Source: Flagellimonas marinaquae
GTDB taxonomy: Bacteria; Bacteroidota; Bacteroidia; Flavobacteriales; Flavobacteriaceae
DNA length: 64,000 nucleotides
NCBI RefSeq assembly: GCF_023716465.1
Contig: NZ_CP092415.1
Coordinates: 3,635,501-3,699,500 of the forward strand
Direction: 5' to 3'
Below, piece by piece: positions 9,221 through 17,562 of the stretch. How positions within the stretch are numbered: the stretch's first letter is position 1; the number at the start of each line of letters is the position of its first letter. The translations under genes were made by a program, and so were the position numbers. The notes under the pieces are model-generated. The model was not told the origin of the DNA. It ran no database searches and saw only the letters and a program-made list of their open reading frames with translations.

Positions 9221-10226
9221 CAATAATTGTTTCTATACCGCCTTCTACGTTTTTCAAATTGTGAAAGCCGAATTCGTTTTTAAGTATTTCTATGGCGTTT
9301 TTGCTTCGTTTTCCTGACTGGCAGAACACAAAAACGTCCTGATTGCTTGGTATTTCTTGGTATCGAGATGTTAAATCCCCCATTGGAATGCTCAGCACCT
9401 TTTTGCCTTTCGGTTTGGGTTGTTCGAACACTTCTCGCACGTCGAGATACCAATGTTCTTTGTTTTTTAAATCACAATCGATGTAAACGGGCGCTATTCC
9501 GTTTTTGCAAATTTTTTCTACTTCTGCAGGGCGTTTGTTTATGTTGATGGTCTGCTCGCTAGCTTGCATCATATTGATCAACTTTAGCTTACCAGAAAGC
9601 ACCTCTCCCTCCCCAAGGATGATTTTAAGGACTTCGGCAGCCTGAAGCGTTCCCAAGATGCCCGGTAATACACCCAAAACCCCTGTAGCCTCACAACTGA
9701 TGTTCTGTCGCGTACTTTTCGGGAACACACAACGATAGGTAGGGCCATTCTTATAATTGAAGACCGACAATTGCCCTTCATTTTTGTAAATGGATGCAAA
9801 TACCCAAGGTTTATCTGCCAAAATACAAGCATCGTTGATGAGATACTTTGTTTCAAAATTGTCCGTACCATCCAAAACAACATCATATTGCTGTATGATG
9901 TTTTCAGCATTAGCCATGGTCAACGGCTCTTTATACACTTCAAACCGCACCTCACTATTTTGTTTTTCTAAGCGTTGTTTACCCACCGCAGCTTTCGATT
10001 TTCCAACATCCGATTCTTGAAACAAAACTTGTCGATGCAGATTGGACATATCGACCTTATCATGGTCCATTAAACCAATTTTACCTACTCCTGCACCTAC
10101 CAAATACATCGCAGCAGGACAGCCCAATCCTCCAACACCAACTAGCAACACCTTGGCATTGCGAAGCTTTTCTTGGCCCTCGAGTCCAACTTCCGTTAGT
10201 TTTATTTGTCTGTCGTACCTGCTCAT
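9213..10226 (-). CDS. moeB: MoeB/ThiF-type adenylyltransferase with C-terminal rhodanese domain
   Basis: The protein has 337 aa. The N-terminal ThiF/MoeB domain (about 1-235) has the nucleotide-binding VGVGGLGCPAAMYLVGAGVG and LDGTDNFETKYLINDAC, and the catalytic-Cys region ISCEATGVLG. The C-terminal rhodanese domain (about 250-337) has the active-site loop CQSGKRS. It adenylylates the MoaD C-terminus and can supply persulfide sulfur. The two CxxC zinc motifs of classical MoeB are incomplete: TYRC appears where CxxC is expected, and one Cys is seen in EKICKNG. It overlaps moaD by 4 bp. Confidence 0.92.
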   Translation of the reverse strand: MSRYDRQIKLTEVGLEGQEKLRNAKVLLVGVGGLGCPAAMYLVGAGVGKIGLMDHDKVDMSNLHRQVLFQESDVGKSKAAVGKQRLEKQNSEVRFEVYKEPLTMANAENIIQQYDVVLDGTDNFETKYLINDACILADKPWVFASIYKNEGQLSVFNYKNGPTYRCVFPKSTRQNISCEATGVLGVLPGILGTLQAAEVLKIILGEGEVLSGKLKLINMMQASEQTININKRPAEVEKICKNGIAPVYIDCDLKNKEHWYLDVREVFEQPKPKGKKVLSIPMGDLTSRYQEIPSNQDVFVFCQSGKRSKNAIEILKNEFGFHNLKNVEGGIETIIDG

Positions 10227-10459
10227 CCTCCTGCGAACGGTGGCAATAGAGCCACTTCGTCTCCATCATTAATTGATATGGTATCATCCAAATTTTGGTT
10301 CACGGCTATCTGTACCGAATCTTTGTCCGCTATAGCCAATCCGTTCAAACATTGTACTTTCAGCTCCGAAGCGGTAATCGCTCCGTGCAGTTCCAAAATC
10401 TCTTCCGACTTTGCAGCGGCTTCCGCCACCAAACCAAAATATTTTATCGTCACATTCAT
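10223..10459 (-). CDS. moaD: Molybdopterin synthase sulfur carrier MoaD
   Basis: This 78-aa ubiquitin-fold protein begins NVTIKYFGLVAEAAAK and ends LLPPFAGG. The terminal Gly-Gly is the site of adenylylation and thiocarboxylation by the downstream MoeB-rhodanese. ATGA overlaps link it to both neighbours. Confidence 0.94.
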   Translation of the reverse strand: MNVTIKYFGLVAEAAAKSEEILELHGAITASELKVQCLNGLAIADKDSVQIAVNQNLDDTISINDGDEVALLPPFAGG

Positions 10460-11058
10460 GCTTCCATTTTCTTTAATTGTCGAACATCCTCTTCCGTATC
10501 CACATCAAACCCGCCTTTGTTAAAGGTTTCAGTACCATAGTCGAATTCTTTTGCGTAAATCAACTTTTTCGCTCCTTCGTCTCCTTCCAATTCCATCAAC
10601 AACGGAAATGCCTCCTTGTTAAAAATAGCGGGAACTCCAATACTATCGTCGTATTTGGAATAGGTCGCTTTTGGTTTCTTGGTGAGTTGAGCTTGCACCA
10701 GTTTGGTTAAGTTGATGTGTTCCAAAAAGGGTTGGTCGGATACCAGAAAGAGTGCATGGTCCAATTCTTTCACTGTCAAGGCGGTTTTTAAGCCCAGCTT
10801 TATGCTTAATGCCATTCCTTGTTCCCAATCGGGGTTAACCACCACTGTAAACCCATCTGTATCGGTTTGCTCCTGTATCTCTTGATGTTTTGCGCCCAGT
10901 ACCAAAATCTTGTGTTCAAAGCCAAGCATAATCACTTGTTTCAGGGTATGCTCCAAAAGTGTTTTCCCTTTGAATTCAACCAACTGCTTTGGTCGACCTA
11001 AACGGGTAGAGCCACCTGCTGCCAAAACAACCACCGCAATGTTTTCTTCTGAACTCAT
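10456..11058 (-). CDS. MocA/MobA-like nucleotidyltransferase
   Basis: The 200-aa GT-A fold nucleotidyltransferase has VVLAAGGSTRLGRPKQLVEF near residues 10-29 and the DxD-like LVSDQPFL. This sequence pattern is that of the MocA (CTP:molybdopterin cytidylyltransferase) branch more than of MobA. It sits beside XdhC, which fits maturation of a cofactor for a xanthine dehydrogenase/CO dehydrogenase family enzyme. The nucleotide used (CTP or GTP) is an inference. Confidence 0.85.
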   Translation of the reverse strand: MSSEENIAVVVLAAGGSTRLGRPKQLVEFKGKTLLEHTLKQVIMLGFEHKILVLGAKHQEIQEQTDTDGFTVVVNPDWEQGMALSIKLGLKTALTVKELDHALFLVSDQPFLEHINLTKLVQAQLTKKPKATYSKYDDSIGVPAIFNKEAFPLLMELEGDEGAKKLIYAKEFDYGTETFNKGGFDVDTEEDVRQLKKMEA

Positions 11059-12209
11059 AGGGTTATTTTTTGAAATTGATTCTGTTTTGTATCGTGAATC
11101 GGCTCAGTTTTCTGTTTTAGGGGTCGCGCTCCCTTGTTGGTCAATACACTCTGAATCTCAGCCAAAATGGCTAATCCGATTTCGGCTGGGGTCTCTGAGC
11201 CTATTTCCAACCCTACGGGTGCATGGATTTTGGCTAGATCTTCCTTTGACACTTCAATATCTTCATCCAAAAGCTCGTTAAGCATACGATTGTACTTTTT
11301 TAACGGCCCAAGGATACCGATATATGGTGTCTCTGCATTTCCAAGCAATAACTTGAGTACCGCTAGGTCATAATTATAATTATGGCTCATCAACACTAAA
11401 CAAGTGCGTTGATCTATATTGATGTTTTTTAGTGTTTCTTCTGGTTTAGTAACAATAACTTGACATGATCCGACAAAACGTTTTTTATTGGCGTGTGTTG
11501 GTCTACCATCGGTAACGGTTACTTTCCATCCCAACAAATCAGCCTGTTGCGCCAGGATTTGGGCATCGTTCCCTGCTCCTACCAAAATCAATTTTACTGG
11601 GGGTTGTTGGATTTGGATGAACACAAAATCTGTTTTCTCTTCCGTTGTGAGCTCTGCAAAACAAGATGCATTTTCATTGATGACCTCTCTACTTTTAACA
11701 AGCAAAGCTTGTTGTAAATCATCGGGAAGCTGCTGTCCTGAAACTGCCTGATTTTCATCCGTAACCAAACTGGTTCCCAGTTGTTGTTGGGATTTATCCA
11801 AATTAAAAACAACAGACACCGCCATTGGAACTTCCTGTTCGGCAACAGTTCTCAATAGCTCACAGGGATTATGCCTATCGGTATAATTAATGGGCTCGAA
11901 CAAGACTTGAATAATTCCATTACAGCCCAATTGTGCACCGATTACCGCATCATCCTCATCGCTGGTATCGTATGTGACCAATTTGTTTTCCTGTAGGTCC
12001 AATGCAAAAAGTGCTTTTCTGAGCGCATCACCTTCCAAACAACCTCCACTTATAGCTCCTGTGATATTTCCATATTCGTCCACCAACATTCGTGCACCGG
12101 CTCTCCGATATGATGAGCCCTCAACATGTACTACGGTGGCCAAAATGCAACGGATTTCTTGCAACCTGAGCTCTTGATACTTTGATATGATCATGTCCAA
12201 CTCTCTCAT
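11055..12209 (-). CDS. XdhC/CoxI family molybdenum cofactor maturation protein
   Basis: The protein has 384 aa. The N-terminal XdhC_CoxI domain has ATVVHVEGSSYRRAGARML and ISGGCLEGDALRKAL. The C-terminal Rossmann domain starts about residue 210 (PVKLILVGAGNDAQILAQQA) and ends with HAPVGLEIGSETPAEIGLAI. XdhC binds and sulfurates the cofactor and delivers it to xanthine-dehydrogenase-type enzymes. No target enzyme is encoded in this window. It overlaps its neighbours by 4 bp on each side. Confidence 0.9.
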   Translation of the reverse strand: MRELDMIISKYQELRLQEIRCILATVVHVEGSSYRRAGARMLVDEYGNITGAISGGCLEGDALRKALFALDLQENKLVTYDTSDEDDAVIGAQLGCNGIIQVLFEPINYTDRHNPCELLRTVAEQEVPMAVSVVFNLDKSQQQLGTSLVTDENQAVSGQQLPDDLQQALLVKSREVINENASCFAELTTEEKTDFVFIQIQQPPVKLILVGAGNDAQILAQQADLLGWKVTVTDGRPTHANKKRFVGSCQVIVTKPEETLKNINIDQRTCLVLMSHNYNYDLAVLKLLLGNAETPYIGILGPLKKYNRMLNELLDEDIEVSKEDLAKIHAPVGLEIGSETPAEIGLAILAEIQSVLTNKGARPLKQKTEPIHDTKQNQFQKITL

Positions 12210-13378
12210 ACAGCAATTGTTTTTAGTTGGTTAACGGCTTTTTTGATTTCAGACAAGGCTTTTTCAACGTCTTCCGAAGAGGTGCTTCGCCCTGTACTGA
12301 TACGAAGACTGGCCAAGGCCGTTTCATCTTCAATTCCCATCGCTTTTAGCACGTGGGACGTATTTACTTGATTTGAAGTGCACGCAGAACCCCGAGAAAC
12401 GGCCAACGTGTTCAAATAACGAAGTAGCTTGGTGCCATCAATTACTTTAAACGACACATTTGTGGTATTGGATAACCGTTCTTCATCCAGGCAATTAATG
12501 GTTGCTCCTTCTATTGTCAACAACCCCTCCTCCAATTGGTTTTGAAGACTTTTGAATTTTTGCTGATTCTCTACCAAGCTTTGCTTTGCAATTTCACAAG
12601 CTGCACCAAAACCAACAATGCCAGGAACATTCAAAGTTCCTGGTCTGACTCCTTTTTCGTGACTGCCTCCATAAAGGTGTTTATCAATGGAAATATTTTT
12701 TCTTTTATTCAAGTAAAGTGCGCCAACACCTTTAGGTCCATAGAGTTTGTGTGATGAAAAAATAGCGATATCGATTCCCAATTCTTGTAAATCAACAGGA
12801 ATTTTACCAACAGCTTGCGTAATGTCGGACATCACAGGAACATTTTTGGAATGCGCTATTTCGGCTATGGTTTTAATCGGATGAATCAAGCCTGTTTCGT
12901 TGTTGGCCAACATTAAACACGCCAAAATTGTGGACGGCTTTATCGTTGCCTTCAATACATCCAGATCAAAGTTTCCTTGTCTGTCCACATCCAAATAAGT
13001 GACTTCAAAACCATCAGATTCCAATGCTTCCAAAGATTCTAGAAGTGCTTTATGCTCGGTTTTACAGGAAATGATATGATTTCCCTTATTCCTGTTCCCT
13101 TTGCAAAATCCAAACAAAGCCAGATTGGCGGCTTCCGTAGCTCCAGATGTAAATGTTATTTCAGTTGCCCTACAATTTACCAGTTTGGCAACTTGATTTC
13201 TAGCAGTTTCGACTGCGTCCTCAGCATACCAACCAAAAGAATGGTCGCTGTTCGCATTGCCAAAATTTTGGGTAAAATACGGCAGCATGGCCTCCACTAC
13301 CTTTGTGTCGGTGGGTGTGGTTGCATTATAATCCAAATATATTTTACGTGTTACTTTCAAGAATTTAGCGTTATGCAT
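12206..13378 (-). CDS. Cysteine desulfurase (NifS/IscS class V aminotransferase)
   Basis: The 390-aa PLP enzyme has IYLDYNATTPTD near residue 13, FTSGATEAANLALFG, the Schiff-base lysine in SSHKLYGPKG and the persulfide cysteine in SRGSACTSN. It is the first gene of the operon, so it is likely the dedicated sulfur donor for the rhodanese-MoeB/MoaD relay and for XdhC-dependent sulfuration rather than the general Fe-S enzyme. No clear -7 box was found upstream. The promoter must lie in the 133 bp shared with arsR. Confidence 0.92.
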   Translation of the reverse strand: MHNAKFLKVTRKIYLDYNATTPTDTKVVEAMLPYFTQNFGNANSDHSFGWYAEDAVETARNQVAKLVNCRATEITFTSGATEAANLALFGFCKGNRNKGNHIISCKTEHKALLESLEALESDGFEVTYLDVDRQGNFDLDVLKATIKPSTILACLMLANNETGLIHPIKTIAEIAHSKNVPVMSDITQAVGKIPVDLQELGIDIAIFSSHKLYGPKGVGALYLNKRKNISIDKHLYGGSHEKGVRPGTLNVPGIVGFGAACEIAKQSLVENQQKFKSLQNQLEEGLLTIEGATINCLDEERLSNTTNVSFKVIDGTKLLRYLNTLAVSRGSACTSNQVNTSHVLKAMGIEDETALASLRISTGRSTSSEDVEKALSEIKKAVNQLKTIAV

Positions 13379-13462
13379 AGATGTACATAACGCAATGTAC
13401 TAAGAATAATAAGAGTTTGCACAGAGTTTTAAATTTCGTTTTAAAATAATTTAGCTATTTTC

Positions 13463-13493
13463 TTTGGTATGCACTTCTTTAATCGTAATATTG
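13463..13493 (+). promoter_or_regulatory. arsR promoter
   Basis: TTTG at 13463-13466 and TAATATTG at 13486-13493 (one mismatch to TAnnTTTG) are 19 bp apart, ideal Bacteroidota spacing. The -7 box is embedded in the palindromic operator, so a bound repressor would block it. Confidence 0.6.
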
Positions 13494-13500
13494 CAATATA
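13481..13500 (+). promoter_or_regulatory. ArsR-type operator 1
   Basis: A perfect 12-bp palindrome ATATTGCAATAT (13488-13499) sits within AATCGTAATATTGCAATATA. The same sequence, slightly degenerate, recurs at 13859-13876 before the next gene. ArsR/SmtB repressors bind such imperfect inverted repeats. Confidence 0.65.
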
Positions 13501-13511
13501 CAAATAAGATA

Positions 13512-13841
13512 ATGGGCTTAGCCAAAACAGAAATATTTACCGAGAAAGAAAATCGGATTGCGCAGTACGCCAAGGCTTTTGGACATCCAGCCCGCGTGGC
13601 TATCTTGCAATACCTGTTTAAGCTCAATACCTGTGTGTGCGGTGATTTGGTAGATGAAATTGGTTTGGCACAACCCACTATTTCCCAACATTTGAAGGAA
13701 CTGAAAAAAATTGGCCTAATCAAAGGAAATGTCGAGGGCACAAGTGTCTGTTATTGTATTGATGAGGACGAATGGAAACAAATGAAATCCGTAATGTCCG
13801 ATTTTCTGAATCAAGATACCAAAACCAAAGAGTGTTGCTAA
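13512..13841 (+). CDS. arsR: ArsR family arsenic-responsive repressor
   Basis: The 109-aa winged-helix protein has the ArsR-type trivalent-metalloid motif (TCVCGDLV, two cysteines in the recognition-region helix), the helix-turn-helix GLAQPTISQHLKELKKIGLI and a C-terminal KECC. It should repress the operon until As(III) or Sb(III) binds. ATG at 13512 was chosen. The longer frame from 13464 would run through the promoter and operator. Control is probably autogenous through the palindrome overlapping its -7 box. Confidence 0.93.
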   Translation: MGLAKTEIFTEKENRIAQYAKAFGHPARVAILQYLFKLNTCVCGDLVDEIGLAQPTISQHLKELKKIGLIKGNVEGTSVCYCIDEDEWKQMKSVMSDFLNQDTKTKECC

Positions 13842-13858
13842 AAAAATTTAAAACAATT

Positions 13859-13876
13859 AATCGCAATATTACAATA
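13859..13876 (+). promoter_or_regulatory. ArsR-type operator 2 (internal)
   Basis: AATCGCAATATTACAATA repeats the operator 1 sequence with two substitutions, 12 bp before the DUF6428 start and 17 bp after the arsR stop. It may give a second regulated entry to the resistance genes. No good promoter boxes accompany it. Confidence 0.5.
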
Positions 13877-13887
13877 AATATATAGAT

Positions 13888-14355
13888 ATGAAATTAGAAG
13901 AAGTTAAATCCGCCTTGAGCAAATTGAACATCATCGCCTTTAAATTACCCAACGGAAATTTGGTTCCCAACCATTTTCATGTTACCGAAGTGGGTAAAAT
14001 CACAAAGCACTTCATTGACTGTGGTGGAACAGTTCGCAACGAGGAGGTGGTCAACTTTCAACTTTGGAACGCCGATGATTACGACCATAGACTGCATCCA
14101 GAGAAATTGGTCCATATTATAGAATTGTCCCAAAAAACATTGGGCATCGGTAATCTAGAAGTAGAAGTGGAATACCAAGGGCAGACCATTGAAAAATTCG
14201 CTCTTGATTTTGACGGAACCAACTTTCTATTGACCACCAAACAAACCGACTGTTTGGCCAAAGACAATTGTGGTATCCCAACCGAAAAGCCCAAAGTAAA
14301 GTTATCCGAATTGCAAAACACACAAACTTGCACTCCTGGAAGTGGATGCTGCTAA
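13888..14355 (+). CDS. DUF6428 family protein of the arsenic operon
   Basis: This 155-aa soluble protein has no signal peptide or membrane segment. It is recognised as the DUF6428 family often found in Bacteroidota arsenic operons, and its function is unknown. Cysteines cluster late: a C-x5-C pair in TDCLAKDNCG and TCTPGSGCC at the extreme C-terminus. The middle has many His, Asp and Trp residues (NFQLWNADDYDHRLHPEK). The position between repressor and reductase and the CC tail shared with ArsR suggest binding or hand-over of a thiophilic metalloid, but this is inference. Confidence 0.75.
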   Translation: MKLEEVKSALSKLNIIAFKLPNGNLVPNHFHVTEVGKITKHFIDCGGTVRNEEVVNFQLWNADDYDHRLHPEKLVHIIELSQKTLGIGNLEVEVEYQGQTIEKFALDFDGTNFLLTTKQTDCLAKDNCGIPTEKPKVKLSELQNTQTCTPGSGCC

Positions 14356-14365
14356 AACCCAACTT

Positions 14366-14983
14366 ATGGCACTTTTTGAAAAATTAAACCAATTTGTTTC
14401 CGATTTGGATACAACATCAATTGCTGAGGAAAGAAAACAAACCTTATCACCTCTTGTGGAGTACATTCAGGAAAAATTGGATAACCACCAACCCATTCGA
14501 CTGAATTTAATCTGCACCCACAACTCACGTAGAAGTCATTTATCTCAAGTTTGGGCACAGACCATGGCCCATTATTTTGGGATTGATAATGTGAGCTGTT
14601 TTTCCGGGGGAACAGAAGCCACTGCCCTATTTCCGATGGTGGCTTCAACTTTAGCAAGCTGCGGGTTTGAAATAAACATGCTCTCCGAAGGAAAAAACCC
14701 AGTGTATGGCATCAAGTTTTCCGAAAACGTACACCCTGTCATCTGTTTTTCCAAAAAAATGGATGATGATTTCAACCCAAAATCAGATTTCGCGGCCATC
14801 ATGACCTGTTCCCAGGCTGATGAGGGGTGTCCGTTTGTTCCGGGTGCAGAAAAGCGGATTCCAATTACATACGAGGATCCCAAAGCTTTTGATGGCACAC
14901 CCGAACAGGCTCAAAAATACAGGGAACGAAGCGAGCAAATCGCAACTGAAATGTTTTATGTTTTTTCTCAAATACAAAAATAA
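14366..14983 (+). CDS. Arsenate reductase, low-molecular-weight phosphatase/thioredoxin-coupled type
   Basis: The 205-aa protein has the CX5R phosphatase loop (CTHNSRRS) near residue 51. A second cysteine pair, C-x6-C followed by Pro ([11 protein letters not shown]), matches the Cys82/Cys89 redox relay of thioredoxin-dependent ArsC. It reduces arsenate to arsenite for export by the next gene. ATG at 14366 is preferred. A GTG at 14342 would overlap the previous gene. The stop overlaps the acr3 start by one base (TAATG). Confidence 0.88.
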   Translation: MALFEKLNQFVSDLDTTSIAEERKQTLSPLVEYIQEKLDNHQPIRLNLICTHNSRRSHLSQVWAQTMAHYFGIDNVSCFSGGTEATALFPMVASTLASCGFEINMLSEGKNPVYGIKFSENVHPVICFSKKMDDDFNPKSDFAAIMTCSQADEGCPFVPGAEKRIPITYEDPKAFDGTPEQAQKYRERSEQIATEMFYVFSQIQK

Positions 14984-16035
14984 TGGCAACCAAAAAATTA
15001 AGCTTTTTAGATAGAAATCTAACTCTTTGGATATTTGTGGCGATGGCCATTGGGGTCGGAATAGGTTACTTTTTTCCGACATTTCCGGATTTAGTAAATT
15101 CTTTCAGCAGCGGGTCTACCAATATTCCCATTGCCATTGGATTGATTTTAATGATGTATCCGCCATTGGCCAAGGTAAAATACTCCTTGCTCCCAAAGGT
15201 TTTTAAAAACACCAAAATTCTTTCCATATCACTTTTTCTGAATTGGATCGTGGGGCCTGTTTTGATGTTTGCACTGGCCATAATCTTTCTGCGGGATTAC
15301 CCTGAATATATGGTCGGGCTTATTTTAATTGGTTTGGCTCGTTGTATTGCCATGGTTTTGGTTTGGAACGATTTGGCCGAAGGCAGCAGCGAATATGGTG
15401 CCGGATTGGTAGCTCTGAACAGTATTTTTCAAGTATTTGCCTATAGTTTTTACGCATGGATTTTCATTACCGTCCTCCCTCCCTATTTTGGATTTGAAGG
15501 TGCGATCGTAGATATATCCATTGGTACCATTGCCGAGAGTGTGGCCATTTACCTAGGGATACCCTTTTTATTGGGGATTTTAAGCCGCCAAATTTTGGTG
15601 AAACTTAAAGGGGAAGATTGGTATACGGAAACCTTTATTCCTGCCATTTCACCGATTACCTTGATTGCACTATTGTTCACCATTGTTGTGATGTTCTCGT
15701 TAAAAGGAGAGCTTATTGTTGAAATACCAATGGATGTATTGATCATTGCCGTACCCTTGTTGATTTATTTTGCGCTTATGTTCATTATTGGATTTTTCAT
15801 CACAAAAGCAATGGGAGCCGAGTACGACAAAACTGCTGCAGTTGCCTTCACAGCTGCGGGAAACAATTTTGAGCTGGCCATTGCCGTGGCCATTGCCGTT
15901 TTTGGCCTTAACTCCGGACAGGCATTTACGGGAGTTATTGGACCATTGGTAGAGGTGCCAGCACTAATTTTATTGGTGAAAGTTTCATTTTGGCTCAAGA
16001 AAAAATATTTTACGCATAAAACAGTGAAGGCTTAA
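14983..16035 (+). CDS. acr3: ACR3 family arsenite efflux permease
   Basis: This 350-aa membrane protein has ten predicted helices. It carries the ACR3 landmarks [15 protein letters not shown] and [13 protein letters not shown], the latter containing the conserved cysteine of the transport site, and [19 protein letters not shown]. It exports As(III) across the inner membrane using the proton gradient. It is the last gene of the four-gene arsenic operon, and the next gene is 72 bp away with unrelated content. Confidence 0.94.
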   Translation: MATKKLSFLDRNLTLWIFVAMAIGVGIGYFFPTFPDLVNSFSSGSTNIPIAIGLILMMYPPLAKVKYSLLPKVFKNTKILSISLFLNWIVGPVLMFALAIIFLRDYPEYMVGLILIGLARCIAMVLVWNDLAEGSSEYGAGLVALNSIFQVFAYSFYAWIFITVLPPYFGFEGAIVDISIGTIAESVAIYLGIPFLLGILSRQILVKLKGEDWYTETFIPAISPITLIALLFTIVVMFSLKGELIVEIPMDVLIIAVPLLIYFALMFIIGFFITKAMGAEYDKTAAVAFTAAGNNFELAIAVAIAVFGLNSGQAFTGVIGPLVEVPALILLVKVSFWLKKKYFTHKTVKA

Positions 16036-16107
16036 TAGAGTACCTGCATTTTAATATTTCGGGGAGTTTAGTAACTTCAGCCTGATATTCTTAAAAATAG
16101 AAGAATC

Positions 16108-17061
16108 ATGGTCAAAGTTATCACCTCCCTTGGAATTGTTTTGCTTTTGATGTCTTGCAATACGGACAAACAAAAGAATCAACTCGAATTAGGGTTGGTA
16201 TATAATGTTTTGTTGGATGCTGATATTGATAATTATGAGGTGTTCTCCATGGAACTCGATGGTTCCAACAAAACGAACATTACCGATCGGCCCGATCTGG
16301 AATGGACCTACTTTTCTCAAGAGGACACCTTATATTTTATTTCGGATAGAAATGCCTGTAAACGCTGCTACTTTCTCTACAAAAGCAGCTTTGATGGCAA
16401 AAATATCCAAAAAGTATCCGATTTGGAGTTGGCCGATAGTTGGATGAGTACTAGACATAATGGCTCCGAACTCATCGTTAAACCCAAACTTATTGATGAA
16501 TCTACTTTTTATGTGCTCAACAAAAACGGAAAAATCATAAAAAGACTGGAAACGGGACTACCATTTGCAGCCGATCCGTTGTTTGTCAATAATGAAGAAC
16601 AGATTGTTTTTAGGGGCGGTCGCACCAACAGCAAAAGAGTCCAAGGATTCAATGAAGAACTTTACATAATTGATGAGGACGGAAAAAACCTAAAACAACT
16701 CACCCATTATCCTGAACAAGACACCACTGCCGCCCAATACGGATACAGGGCGGGAGCTCCTAAATTGCACCCTACCGAAAATTTCGTGACCTATCAAAGC
16801 AAACAAAATGGGAAATATAGTCTGTATGCGGTGAGCCTTGATGGAAATAAAAGTTGGAAACTTACTGAGAACAAGCAAAATGAAGGCTGGCACGATTGGA
16901 GTCCGGATGGTAATTGGTTGGCCATTGAGCTCTTCGACAACGAGCAATCCCAATTTCATATAGGATTGATGAATTGGGAAACCAAAGAATTGAAAATTTT
17001 GACCGATGACACCTATACCTATCAGCAGGCTCCAAACTTTATTTGGAAATCTGGTGAGTAA
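16108..17061 (+). CDS. TolB-like/PD40 beta-propeller lipoprotein
   Basis: The 317-aa protein has a lipoprotein signal ending LLLMSC (Cys at residue 16). PD40/WD40-like repeats follow, of the type DLEWTYFSQEDTLYFISDR and GWHDWSPDGNWLAIELF. A cell-envelope six-bladed propeller of TolB type is expected. The ligand is unknown. The Cys-Lys-Arg-Cys pair near residue 90 is unusual but not a recognised motif. Confidence 0.75.
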   Translation: MVKVITSLGIVLLLMSCNTDKQKNQLELGLVYNVLLDADIDNYEVFSMELDGSNKTNITDRPDLEWTYFSQEDTLYFISDRNACKRCYFLYKSSFDGKNIQKVSDLELADSWMSTRHNGSELIVKPKLIDESTFYVLNKNGKIIKRLETGLPFAADPLFVNNEEQIVFRGGRTNSKRVQGFNEELYIIDEDGKNLKQLTHYPEQDTTAAQYGYRAGAPKLHPTENFVTYQSKQNGKYSLYAVSLDGNKSWKLTENKQNEGWHDWSPDGNWLAIELFDNEQSQFHIGLMNWETKELKILTDDTYTYQQAPNFIWKSGE

Positions 17062-17106
17062 TGGGTTAAACTGTTCCGGCGATTGCGGAAATACCTTAAC
17101 CAAATT

Positions 17107-17556
17107 ATGATGAAAAGAAAGTTAAACGCTATACTATTTATGGCAATTGCCCTTGCTTTGGGTGCTCTGTTTTACGCAAACAGTATTTTTCCGAAAGATT
17201 TTGAGGCCTACTTTAAACCTCAATTTTACAATCAGTTTGGGCCTATTGCCATTTGTATTGAATTGTTCATTGCCGGCATTTATCTGTTCAAAGGGCATAA
17301 AAAAAGTAATTTTACGCTTGCCCTGTTCGCTTTTACCGCAGTATTGGACCCCATTTTTGATTTAGCAGGTCTTTTTACTTCCAACGTACCTGTTTATGCC
17401 ACAATTATCCTGCTGGGCTGTTCTTTTTGGGCATTATACTTGGCTTTTTCCAATACGTATAACCTTGGAAAAATTTCCGTGCCCGAGCTTATTATCAGTT
17501 TTGTTTTAGGAACCATAATCGAGCTTTCCTTCAATTATTACTATCAATTTTTGTAA
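17107..17556 (+). CDS. Small four-helix integral membrane protein of unknown function
   Basis: The predicted protein has 149 aa and four hydrophobic segments (around 7-25, 45-62, 70-90 and 95-112, with a last one near 125-143). No family was recognised. Start at ATG 17107 (MMKRKL) is chosen over an upstream ATG at 17083. It is 45 bp downstream of the PD40 lipoprotein gene and may share its transcript. Confidence 0.7.
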   Translation: MMKRKLNAILFMAIALALGALFYANSIFPKDFEAYFKPQFYNQFGPIAICIELFIAGIYLFKGHKKSNFTLALFAFTAVLDPIFDLAGLFTSNVPVYATIILLGCSFWALYLAFSNTYNLGKISVPELIISFVLGTIIELSFNYYYQFL

Positions 17557-17562
17557 CATACA

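Noticed and set aside
8471..9226. 251-codon plus-strand frame over moaCB and moaE
   Set aside because: Antisense shadow of two well-conserved genes. The product has no recognisable domain.
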